From Methyloglobulus sp. (GTDB lineage: Bacteria; Pseudomonadota; Gammaproteobacteria; Methylococcales; Methylomonadaceae), in the NCBI GenBank assembly GCA_013140405.1, contig JABFSV010000269.1, positions 1 to 9,153 of the forward strand: a stretch of 9,153 bases of DNA, written 5' to 3'. Shown here one piece after another: positions 1 through 6,289 of the stretch (positions are counted from its first letter, which is position 1; every line of letters begins with the position of its first letter). The position numbers and the translations under genes were made by a program. The notes under the pieces are model-generated. The model was not told the origin of the DNA and ran no database searches. It worked only from the letters and a program-made list of their open reading frames with translations.

Positions 1-428
1 ATATGCTTATCCGTGCCAACTACCGTCTAGCGATTAACGAAACTCCAAGCCTGCCATATAACTTGCTCCTGATATACCTTAATGACAAAGTGGAAACGGG
101 TGGATTGGTTGCGTTCAAGTCGCATCATATTAAACCCTATCCAGACGGCTATATCTTCGTGAAGCGTATTGTTGCATCCGCAGGGGACACCGTGATCAAA
201 AAACGACGGGATTTTGTGGTCGGCGACCGGATGTTGGTTGGCAAGGAGATTGGCTTGAGCAAAAAGCGGCTATACCCGAACGACGAATTGCACGAAGGTA
301 AAAACACCATCCAGCCAGGAAAGTATTTTGTTGCTGGTGACCATGAGTACAGCCTGGATTCCCGTTACAACCTGCTTGGATTGGTGGATGAAAGCGATGT
401 CATTGGCCGTGGCTACCCTATTTTTTAA
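1..428 (+). CDS. trhF: S26 family signal peptidase, TrhF/TraF type (5' end cut by window)
   Basis: Serine protease of the S26 (leader peptidase/RP4 TraF) family, expected to sit in the inner membrane with its active site in the periplasm and to process a pilin or another secreted component of the transfer system. Numbering from the first visible ATG (base 3), the serine motif is NETPSLP with S16, the lysine box is FVKRIVASAGD with K54, and the late box is GDHEYSLDSRY at 112-122. Together these give the Ser/Lys dyad and the conserved GD...S.DSR signature. Only 15 residues precede the catalytic serine and no membrane anchor is visible. Family members normally carry an N-terminal signal anchor, so the true start almost certainly lies before base 1 and the ATG at 3 is probably internal. 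The 3' end overlaps the traW start by 32 bases. In SXT and IncC elements trhF also directly precedes traW, which supports the name. Its substrate cannot be read from this window. Confidence 0.85.
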   Translation, partial: MLIRANYRLAINETPSLPYNLLLIYLNDKVETGGLVAFKSHHIKPYPDGYIFVKRIVASAGDTVIKKRRDFVVGDRMLVGKEIGLSKKRLYPNDELHEGKNTIQPGKYFVAGDHEYSLDSRYNLLGLVDESDVIGRGYPIF

Positions 429-1569
429 GGCCTACCTGGCAGTGGTGACACTGCACCTGTCATCCTCAATCGTGAATGCGGGCGAGGATGATTTTTTTCT
501 TAAGGAACTTGTAAAAGAACAAGAGCCGAAGATAAACCACCAGCCATCAGATTGGCTAAAAACAAAACCTGCCAAACTCAACCCAGTATTTGAGCGGCTT
601 TTGAGGGAGGGAAACCAAGGACGACAAATCCGAGGCGATGGAATTGCCGAGGTGGAAAACACACAAAACGCCAGAAAAGAAATTAAAGGCCGCTGGATAT
701 TCGTATCCATGGGGATGCCCGATCAAGAACTAAAAGCCGCAGCCGAGGAAGCGGCGGTAACACAATCAATCTTAGTGTTTCGAGGCGTGGAACAGGGCAG
801 CGATACAGGCACTATCACGAAACGCTTGTATGAAACTGTAAAAGATATGAAACCGATTCCGGCTGCCGTCATTGATCCCACTTTATTCACCCGGTTCAAT
901 GTCAATGCTGTACCTACGATGGTTGAAACAAACGATAAAGGTGAAATAAGAACTGCTCGTGGTATGCCTGGGTTCAACTGGATGTCCAAACAAGAACCTG
1001 GCGACTTGGGGCAACGTGGTGCCATATTTGGCATTGCAGAACCCGACATGATCGAGGAAATGCAGCGACGGATGCGCGGGTACGATTGGGCAAAAGAAAA
1101 ACAACATGCCATCGACAATTTTTGGGCAAGCCAAAAAGATTCTGTCAGCCTGCCTACTGCAGAAAAAAATAGCGAACGTATCATTGACACATCCGTTGTA
1201 TCGTCACAAGACATTTACCACCCGGACGGTAAGTTAATTGTAAAAAAAGGCCAAGAAATCAACCCGCAGGCAATTATGCCTATGCGCCATGCCTATATCC
1301 TTTTTGATGCCACCAACAAGAAACAAGTAGAAATCGCCAAACGGGTTGGCGATGTGCTGTTGAAAAGGCAAAACCCTGTCGTTTACCTGTTTTCTAAAAT
1401 GGATCATGAGAAGGGGTGGGATCACTATAACCGGACACAGGAAACCCTGAATGCGCCTATCTACAAACTTAACCAAACCATTGTTGACAGGTTCAAGATT
1501 AGGGCGTTGCCGTCCTTGGTTGAAGGTGAAGGCGTTGCCGTTAAAGTGACAGAATTTGGCAGCAGGTAA
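397..1569 (+). CDS. traW: TrbC-TraW fusion protein, type-F pilus assembly
   Basis: Periplasmic pilus-assembly protein joining the TrbC and TraW families in one chain. I place the start at ATG 397 (390 residues): GGTGGA lies 8 bases upstream, and the first 28 residues form a signal peptide ending VNA before GEDD. ATG 388 would add MKA and is the main alternative. An open frame back to 328 exists, but its extra residues are read out of frame through the signal peptidase gene. Residues about 99-180 match TrbC (WIFVSMGMPDQEL, then IDPTLFTRFNVNAVP). Residues about 259-388 match the TraW C-terminal part (DTSVVSSQDIYHPDGKLIVK, then RFKIRALPSLV). Both halves end in an A[VL]P element like the cis-proline loop of thioredoxin folds, yet the protein contains no cysteine. 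In F, TrbC and TraW are separate, interacting proteins needed for pilus assembly; the fused form is known from other F-type systems. It lies 8 bases before traU. Confidence 0.88.
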   Translation: MSLAVATLFFKAYLAVVTLHLSSSIVNAGEDDFFLKELVKEQEPKINHQPSDWLKTKPAKLNPVFERLLREGNQGRQIRGDGIAEVENTQNARKEIKGRWIFVSMGMPDQELKAAAEEAAVTQSILVFRGVEQGSDTGTITKRLYETVKDMKPIPAAVIDPTLFTRFNVNAVPTMVETNDKGEIRTARGMPGFNWMSKQEPGDLGQRGAIFGIAEPDMIEEMQRRMRGYDWAKEKQHAIDNFWASQKDSVSLPTAEKNSERIIDTSVVSSQDIYHPDGKLIVKKGQEINPQAIMPMRHAYILFDATNKKQVEIAKRVGDVLLKRQNPVVYLFSKMDHEKGWDHYNRTQETLNAPIYKLNQTIVDRFKIRALPSLVEGEGVAVKVTEFGSR

Positions 1570-1577
1570 CTGAACTG

Positions 1578-2639
1578 ATGCGTTTTTTAATTGCTATCTT
1601 CCTTTGTATTTTTATCCTGTGTTTCCAAATGGAAAGCTGGGCGGCCGCCACGACGACAACTATTTCATCAAAAACCATCAAAGCCACTGATTTACTTTGC
1701 CCGGATGCCGACTTCTGGGGCGAAAAAATGCTGACTGGCGTCTGTTGGTCATGCCTGTTCCCTATCCGATTGGGTGGTTTTTCACTTTCAGACGGCGATG
1801 TCCCGGATGGTGCTACGGAAGAAATCCTTTGTGAATGCGATGCGAAGGGGTTGCCGGACATTGGGATCACGGGCGGGGCATGGTTGCCTGCCAGATTGAT
1901 TGAGGTGGTCAGGAAACCGTACTGTTCACCGATTCTGGGCGGAACGTCATTCAACAAGGGTGTCAGGCTGTGGGGTGGCCGCAAAGAAGTGGAAGGGGAT
2001 GGGACAGATAAGACCTACTACAACTACCATTACTGGGCGTTTCCGCTGTACATGATCTTACAGCTTTTTGTCCAGAACAACTGCAATGCTGGCGGAATCA
2101 GAAACCTTGACATGATGTACATGTCCGAATTAGACCCAACCTGGAATATAGACGAGCTGGCCTTCTTCATGAATCCCGAAGCCGTCCTGTTTGCCAATCC
2201 ACTGGCGGTTGCGGCCTGTACTGTGGACTGCGCCACCACGACCGTATCAAAGCCCTTGGCCTCATTGTATTGGTGTGCCGGTTGCTGGGGCAACCTGTAT
2301 CCGTTCACCGGCAATATAGCGTCGGATGGCTCGCCGCCCCGTGACACCAGCCTGTTGACGGCTAGAGTGTTGGCATCCCTGCACCGTAAGGCATTGGCGC
2401 ACAAAACCTATGGCGATGAAGCCCTGTGTTCCGGGCAAATTTATCCAATGCTCCCAAAACAACAGTACAAACTAAGCACATTATTCCCTATCGCAGAAGC
2501 CAGCGGTAAGTGTTGCCATTGGATAGGTGAATCATCATTCAAATGGGGAGAATTCAGGACGATCCCAGGGACTGGCGAAGATTACGTGTACCTGTTGTGG
2601 AGGTACACCGATTGCTGCCTGAATGGGAATGGAAAATAG
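1578..2639 (+). CDS. traU: Conjugal transfer pilus assembly/DNA transfer protein TraU
   Basis: Periplasmic, cysteine-rich protein of the TraU family; in F it is needed mainly for DNA transfer and to a lesser degree for pilus assembly. The 353-residue length is close to the family norm of about 330. There is a clear signal peptide (cleavage near SWAA at 20-23). Family landmarks in order are GVCWSCLFPIRLGG (54-67), NYHYWAFPLYM, SELDPTWN (about 184), NPEAVLFANP (about 199), LYWCAGCWGNLYPFTG (about 230-245), a KCCHW pair, and a closing YLLWRYTDCC. About 16 cysteines remain in the mature chain, so folding should depend on periplasmic disulfide catalysts (DsbA/DsbC type), none of which is encoded in this window. 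The ATG follows the traW stop by 8 bases with only a weak AGG at 1564-1566, which suggests translational coupling. Its TAG stop abuts the traN start. Confidence 0.95.
   Translation: MRFLIAIFLCIFILCFQMESWAAATTTTISSKTIKATDLLCPDADFWGEKMLTGVCWSCLFPIRLGGFSLSDGDVPDGATEEILCECDAKGLPDIGITGGAWLPARLIEVVRKPYCSPILGGTSFNKGVRLWGGRKEVEGDGTDKTYYNYHYWAFPLYMILQLFVQNNCNAGGIRNLDMMYMSELDPTWNIDELAFFMNPEAVLFANPLAVAACTVDCATTTVSKPLASLYWCAGCWGNLYPFTGNIASDGSPPRDTSLLTARVLASLHRKALAHKTYGDEALCSGQIYPMLPKQQYKLSTLFPIAEASGKCCHWIGESSFKWGEFRTIPGTGEDYVYLLWRYTDCCLNGNGK
2625..2633 (+). promoter_or_regulatory. Ribosome binding site supporting the TTG start of traN
   Basis: The purine-rich run GGGAATGGA lies inside the last codons of traU, 6 bases before TTG 2640. 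No in-frame ATG or GTG lies near, and the frame is closed by the traU TAG (2637-2639). The site therefore decides in favour of the rare TTG start and of coupling to termination of traU. Confidence 0.5.
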
Positions 2640-5501
2640 TTGCGAGAAATCGGATTGATTTGCTATCTCAATAAACTAATAGCCTGGCTGTTGGTTGCCT
2701 GTTTGATAAATAACCCGATTTACGCAGTGTACACAGCGACTGGCTTGATTTCCTTTACCCCGTTCCCAGCCTTTGCCGACGCCTTTTTGGATCAGGTGAT
2801 AAATGGGCAAAATCTAGGAAATTCCTTGCTGAAAGACTACAGCACTCCGGTCATAGATTCTGCCACGGGAACCATGAACCTGACTAATGGTAAGGTGGCT
2901 GGGCAAACGGTGCAACAAAATGAACTGTTCCAGGAGATTCAACCTGGGTCTATGGATGGCATTGCGGCTTCTTACGGCGACGACGTAGCCTTTGGCAATC
3001 ATGTCAACAGTGGCATCGGTGCGTTGACATCCGGTACATCAACGCACGCGAAGGCATACCAGACCTTATTGGGGGCGAACACGTCGATGCCGGATATCTC
3101 ACGGGATCCGATATGGACTGTCTCCGACGATGTTTTCACATTGAAGTCGCCGCTCATCACTGATCTTTTCGTTGGGTGCACAAAAACCACGAATTACTCG
3201 CAAGTGTCGTGTCCTGCCCATGTACCGGAATTAAAGACCTGCAAGAAAACGCTGGGCACCCAGTCGTGTACGGTGACCCGTCACCTTGCCGAAGCGCGGA
3301 CTAACGAAAAGAATATCCAATTCATTTCATCTGCCGATCCACCACAACTGCCCAGCACGATCCATGACATCATTTTTTCCAATGTGCTTGATACGGTCAA
3401 TTTGACGATTGGTATCCCCTGGGACTACGACCCTGGCAGTAGTGGCTGCTATTTTTGGGATTGGACGATGAATATAGCGGTCACTGACCCATCCAAAATC
3501 AGGAGTGCCCTGCTGACACATGTAGTGGGTGATGGTGGCATCACAGTAATGATTGATGGGAAGACCGTATGGAGTAACGGAAACGGTGCTTGCGTACACG
3601 ATGCGTGGAGCATGGATCCAAACTTGAGCATATTGCCCCACCTTACGGCAGGGAATCATAACATAACCGTCAGGATAACCTCGGACGACAACAGGACAAA
3701 AACAGTGCCTGATGGCGGCACCCATTTTGTCATTAAACAAATTCCTGATTTCACCGAAACCCTCACTGATTTTCCGGCAGGTTGCCGCCAACGCCTGTTT
3801 GCCACATGGCCTCCCACCGACACGGCTCCACAACCCTGGGTGTCCAGCGGTTCTATCAACGACCAGGCTTCAAATGAGTGGTGGCAATGTACGGACGCGT
3901 CAAATTCTAGGACATTCGGGTCAATCACAGTGACACCTGACACATTCGGGCAGTATTTAACGCCGATTTTGCCGAGTCCGCCGCTGTCGCCACCCGCGCC
4001 TATTTGTTACCGTGCAGAAACAAGATTGCCGGGAAGTATTTCCCTGCCGTGCTTTACGGACTTGAATGGGTTTGTGCAATGTCCAAAACCCACATTCAAT
4101 AATTCCGCGCATACCAGTTGTGATCCCATAGCGTCCAACCCAAGCTGTGCGTGGGTGGGCGAGAAGTGCGCGGAAGGGGCGATTAGCCCTGTTACCGGAA
4201 CTTGTGCTGAATTCATTGAAACCTATGATTGCGGAACAACCAAACCTGGACTATGCGGTCAGGCCAACACGGGCGAACAAACCATTTGCGACAGCGGTAT
4301 CCGGTGTATGGGCGGTGACTGTATTGACCAGGTAACCGAATCCAACCAGGACTTTATCCGGGCGGCAACAGCATTACAGTTACTGAACCAAGTGCAACAA
4401 AGCAATGGTTGTGATGCGGCAAAAGGTGATTGCTCGATATTCAACGGCGAACCGATGGAGTGCCAGATGGCTGATTTGTCGGTTCTGGGCAGCGTGGATT
4501 GCTGCAATATGCCTATCCAGGGCAGTTGGATCCAATATATGCAGTTGGCATTGAACTCATGGGAACTCGCAGATGCGTCCGTAGAAGAATATGCCCTTGA
4601 GCAATTTGGCATGGAAGCGACGAACGCACAAGGGGCATGGCACTTGGTGACTGCGGATACCGTATTCAATACGCCATTTACGACGGTTGCAGAGACGTGG
4701 ACGAAAATTACCGAGCCATTCACTTCCATGTATGACTCGGTGGTGAGTGAGTTTTCTGCCGACATATTATCAACGGCAGGCATTGCCGACCTACAAGCCC
4801 AAGCAATGCAGTGGATGTCAACCTGGGTCGTTGAAAATTTCGGCGCACAGGCAGGGGAGGCGATGTTTTCGTATTCGGTTGCGCCTGTCACAGATGCCGC
4901 TGGCAATGTGCTACAAGAAGGGGCGGCAACCGGTATGTCCGAAATGTTGGCATCAATCATCAACGTTGTCGGAATAATCTACGCGATTTACCAGATAGCC
5001 AAAATGGTAGTCCAACTGATTTTTGCATGCACGGAAGAAGAAGCCAAGCTCAACATGTTGAAAGAGCAAAAGTTATGCACTAATGCTGGAGAAATTGGCG
5101 ACTATTGTTCAGCATCATTTTTGTTTGGGTGCATAGCCAGAAAGGAAGCCTATTGCTGTTTCAGCAGCCCCTTTGCCCGTATTTTCCAACAACAAGCCAG
5201 GCCACAACTGGGCATCAATTTCGGGCCTCCAAAGACTCCAAGTTGCGAAGGACTTTCGGTCAAACAGATATCGACCCTTGATTTCGACAAGATGGACTTT
5301 AGCGAATGGATCAACATGATGAAAGGTGCGAACCAGCTTCCGATAGATGCTGCCGCTGCCAACACGATGTTTAGCGTTGGGGAAGTGACAACCAGCAACG
5401 TACCCGGTGCCACTCGCCAAAATGCACAGGACAAACTCGATAAGCAAACGGATGGCAGCAATATTGACGATATCAGGCAATACTTGCTGAACAACCTATA
5501 G
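2640..5501 (+). CDS. traN: Large mating-pair stabilisation protein TraN
   Basis: Outer-membrane mating-pair stabilisation protein exposed on the donor and expected to contact a recipient surface receptor. The frame opens directly after the traU stop, so the best start is TTG at 2640 with GGGAATGGA (2625-2633) 6 bases upstream; TTG 2655 is possible. At 953 residues it is much longer than F TraN (602) and in the size range of SXT/IncC TraN. A hydrophobic signal segment spans 13-29 (cleavage after IYA or later after FADA). Then come a cysteine cluster (about 180-215), a beta-rich, glycine-rich stretch (about 240-370) with no recognised name, a proline linker SPPLSPPAP (about 447), a dense cysteine region (455-625), a hydrophobic helix (about 765-797), and the diagnostic TraN C-terminus with GDYCSASFLFGCIARKEAYCC and FARIFQQQARPQLGINFG, then LDFDKMDFSEW. 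I count about 34 cysteines. The middle part is the likely receptor-recognising tip; its target is unknown. C21 in LLVAC looks like a lipobox, but TraN is not known as a lipoprotein. Confidence 0.95.
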   Translation: MREIGLICYLNKLIAWLLVACLINNPIYAVYTATGLISFTPFPAFADAFLDQVINGQNLGNSLLKDYSTPVIDSATGTMNLTNGKVAGQTVQQNELFQEIQPGSMDGIAASYGDDVAFGNHVNSGIGALTSGTSTHAKAYQTLLGANTSMPDISRDPIWTVSDDVFTLKSPLITDLFVGCTKTTNYSQVSCPAHVPELKTCKKTLGTQSCTVTRHLAEARTNEKNIQFISSADPPQLPSTIHDIIFSNVLDTVNLTIGIPWDYDPGSSGCYFWDWTMNIAVTDPSKIRSALLTHVVGDGGITVMIDGKTVWSNGNGACVHDAWSMDPNLSILPHLTAGNHNITVRITSDDNRTKTVPDGGTHFVIKQIPDFTETLTDFPAGCRQRLFATWPPTDTAPQPWVSSGSINDQASNEWWQCTDASNSRTFGSITVTPDTFGQYLTPILPSPPLSPPAPICYRAETRLPGSISLPCFTDLNGFVQCPKPTFNNSAHTSCDPIASNPSCAWVGEKCAEGAISPVTGTCAEFIETYDCGTTKPGLCGQANTGEQTICDSGIRCMGGDCIDQVTESNQDFIRAATALQLLNQVQQSNGCDAAKGDCSIFNGEPMECQMADLSVLGSVDCCNMPIQGSWIQYMQLALNSWELADASVEEYALEQFGMEATNAQGAWHLVTADTVFNTPFTTVAETWTKITEPFTSMYDSVVSEFSADILSTAGIADLQAQAMQWMSTWVVENFGAQAGEAMFSYSVAPVTDAAGNVLQEGAATGMSEMLASIINVVGIIYAIYQIAKMVVQLIFACTEEEAKLNMLKEQKLCTNAGEIGDYCSASFLFGCIARKEAYCCFSSPFARIFQQQARPQLGINFGPPKTPSCEGLSVKQISTLDFDKMDFSEWINMMKGANQLPIDAAAANTMFSVGEVTTSNVPGATRQNAQDKLDKQTDGSNIDDIRQYLLNNL

Positions 5502-5540
5502 GGTATGGGGCAACGATGTGATACCGAGTTAAGCACATTT

Positions 5541-5607
5541 AAAAAGCCATGTCCGAGGAAGTCGGCTGGTTGTTGTTTATGCCATAAACAACAAAATTGG
5601 GCTTTTT
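5541..5607 (+). terminator. Branched terminator-like structure after traN
   Basis: An outer 8-bp stem AAAAAGCC (5541-5548) pairs with GGCTTTTT (5600-5607), ending in five T, as in an intrinsic terminator. Inside it sit two further hairpins: CCGA/TCGG (5553-5556 with 5562-5565, loop GGAAG) and a perfect 12-bp inverted repeat (5570-5581 with 5583-5594). The folded RNA would be a three-way junction. It starts 40 bases after the traN stop, so ending or thinning the left operon is the simple reading. The A-run and T-run make it roughly symmetric. The AU-rich inner stem and wide outer loop make it an atypical terminator, so this is inference from pairing only. Confidence 0.5.
5570..5594. repeat. 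Perfect 12-bp inverted repeat (candidate operator)
   Basis: TTGTTGTTTATG (5570-5581) is exactly complemented by 5583-5594 around a single central C at 5582. A near-perfect, odd-centred palindrome of 25 bases in DNA is typical of a binding site for a dimeric regulator. It overlaps the possible -35 element at 5585-5590. It also forms the inner arm of the terminator-like fold, so the two roles cannot be told apart by reading. The repeat itself is certain; its function is not. Confidence 0.7.
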
Positions 5608-5614
5608 GTATAAC
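5585..5614 (+). promoter_or_regulatory. Possible sigma70 promoter for the slt-traLEKB operon
   Basis: TAAACA (5585-5590, 4 of 6 to TTGACA) and TATAAC (5609-5614, 5 of 6 to TATAAT) are separated by 18 bases, with the -10 box just after the T-run of the upstream terminator. Transcription would begin near 5621 and give a leader of about 120 bases containing the stem-loop at 5656-5703. It is the best pair I found in the only long gene-free stretch of the window. The -35 is weak and overlaps the palindrome, so an activator or repressor could act here. Confidence 0.3.
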
Positions 5615-5655
5615 AGCAGGTCAACTGCCCTGGCTCTTCAACGCAAGGCTCATCC

Positions 5656-5703
5656 GGTGAACCGCACGTAGCCAAAAGGGGCGCTTTTAGGCCGTCTTTC
5701 ACC
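5656..5703 (+). other. Long imperfect stem-loop in the leader upstream of the transglycosylase gene
   Basis: Four paired blocks nest in order: GGTGAA (5656-5661) with TTCACC (5698-5703); ACG (5666-5668) with CGT (5693-5695); GCC (5671-5673) with GGC (5690-5692); AAAAG (5674-5678) with CTTTT (5684-5688), closing on a GGGCG loop. That is 17 base pairs in 48 bases with small internal loops and one bulged A. No T-tract follows, so it is not a standard terminator. It ends 37 bases before the start codon at 5741 and could be a leader RNA structure or a DNA-binding site. Function is not known. Confidence 0.4.
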
Positions 5704-5740
5704 ACGATGAAATTGTTTTGGGTCGTTTAACATAAAGGCC

Positions 5741-6289
5741 ATGACCAAACAGTTATTGCTGATAGCTTTAGTTTTTGCCTCAAGCCAGGCTTATAGTCGT
5801 TCCATACTGGAAAACAGTATTTGGGGAACCGCTGCACAGGCCGCCGGGATTAATGTTTCTACCATGTACGGTATTGCCTTGCAGGAAAGCGGTATGCGCT
5901 GGCGTGACGGGACGTTCCGGCCTTGGCCCTGGACGCTCAATGTCAACGCTGGAAGAGGTGCAATCAAGGTCGGATCAAGACGTTACGGAAACAAACGGGC
6001 CGCTGCGCTTGCGCTAAAGCGGCTCATTCGTTCTGGCATCAGGAATGTAGACGTTGGCCTGATGCAAGTGAACCTGTATTGGCACGGCGATAGGATTAAG
6101 AACGACTTGGATCTGCTCGACCCAACCGTCAACATCATGGTTGCGGCCATGTACCTAAAGGAAATCAACACAACCAATATCCACCAAACCGTTTCAGACT
6201 ATCACGCACCCTCAAATCCAGTGTTAGGGAATGCCTACGCAAACCATGTCAAACGTTACGAAAAAATCATCCATGCAACGATCCAATAA
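5741..6289 (+). CDS. Periplasmic lytic transglycosylase (SLT domain), conjugation-associated
   Basis: Cleaves the glycan strand of peptidoglycan, most likely to open the wall for the transfer apparatus, like VirB1 and F Orf169. The 182-residue protein has a signal peptide (cleavage after AYS, residue 19). It carries the SLT landmarks in order: GIALQESG (44-51) with the catalytic glutamate E49, a RPWPWTLNVN segment (60-69) typical of the T4SS/ICE-associated branch, VDVGLMQVNLYWH (103-115) with the conserved GLMQVN, and a helix DPTVNIMVAAMYL (127-139). The chain is short, a bare catalytic domain without a LysM or other wall-binding module. The start ATG 5741 has AAAGG only 2 bases before it, a weak ribosome site. 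It is the first gene after the structured junction and overlaps the next gene by 17 bases, so it probably heads the right-hand operon. The family is clear; the exact name within conjugation systems is not. Confidence 0.9.
   Translation: MTKQLLLIALVFASSQAYSRSILENSIWGTAAQAAGINVSTMYGIALQESGMRWRDGTFRPWPWTLNVNAGRGAIKVGSRRYGNKRAAALALKRLIRSGIRNVDVGLMQVNLYWHGDRIKNDLDLLDPTVNIMVAAMYLKEINTTNIHQTVSDYHAPSNPVLGNAYANHVKRYEKIIHATIQ

Noticed and set aside
328..396. N-terminal extension of the TraW open frame back to ATG 328
   Set aside because: These codons are read out of frame through the conserved GDH...DSR box of the signal peptidase, and a good signal peptide starts at 388 or 397.
3911..3949. Short direct repeat ACATTCGGG in traN
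   Set aside because: Only nine bases repeated once within coding sequence, likely chance in a TFG-containing protein stretch.
4259..4963. Long minus-strand open frame of 234 codons inside traN
   Set aside because: It lies wholly antisense to the conserved cysteine-rich and C-terminal part of TraN, shows no recognisable motif or ribosome site, and is best explained as a shadow.
5150..5536. Minus-strand open frame reaching into the traN-slt gap
   Set aside because: Nearly all of it is antisense to the conserved TraN C-terminus; no promoter or ribosome site and no recognisable product.
5541..5607. Integron attC-like recombination site
   Set aside because: The spacing of nested inverted repeats is suggestive, but the expected GTTRRRY and RYYYAAC core sites are absent (ATTGGGC and GCCATGT are found instead) and no integrase or cassette gene lies nearby.
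5502..5740. Origin of transfer or attachment site in the junction
   Set aside because: Inverted repeats are present, but no relaxase, recombinase, nic-site consensus or direct repeat pair can be recognised, so there is nothing to support either.
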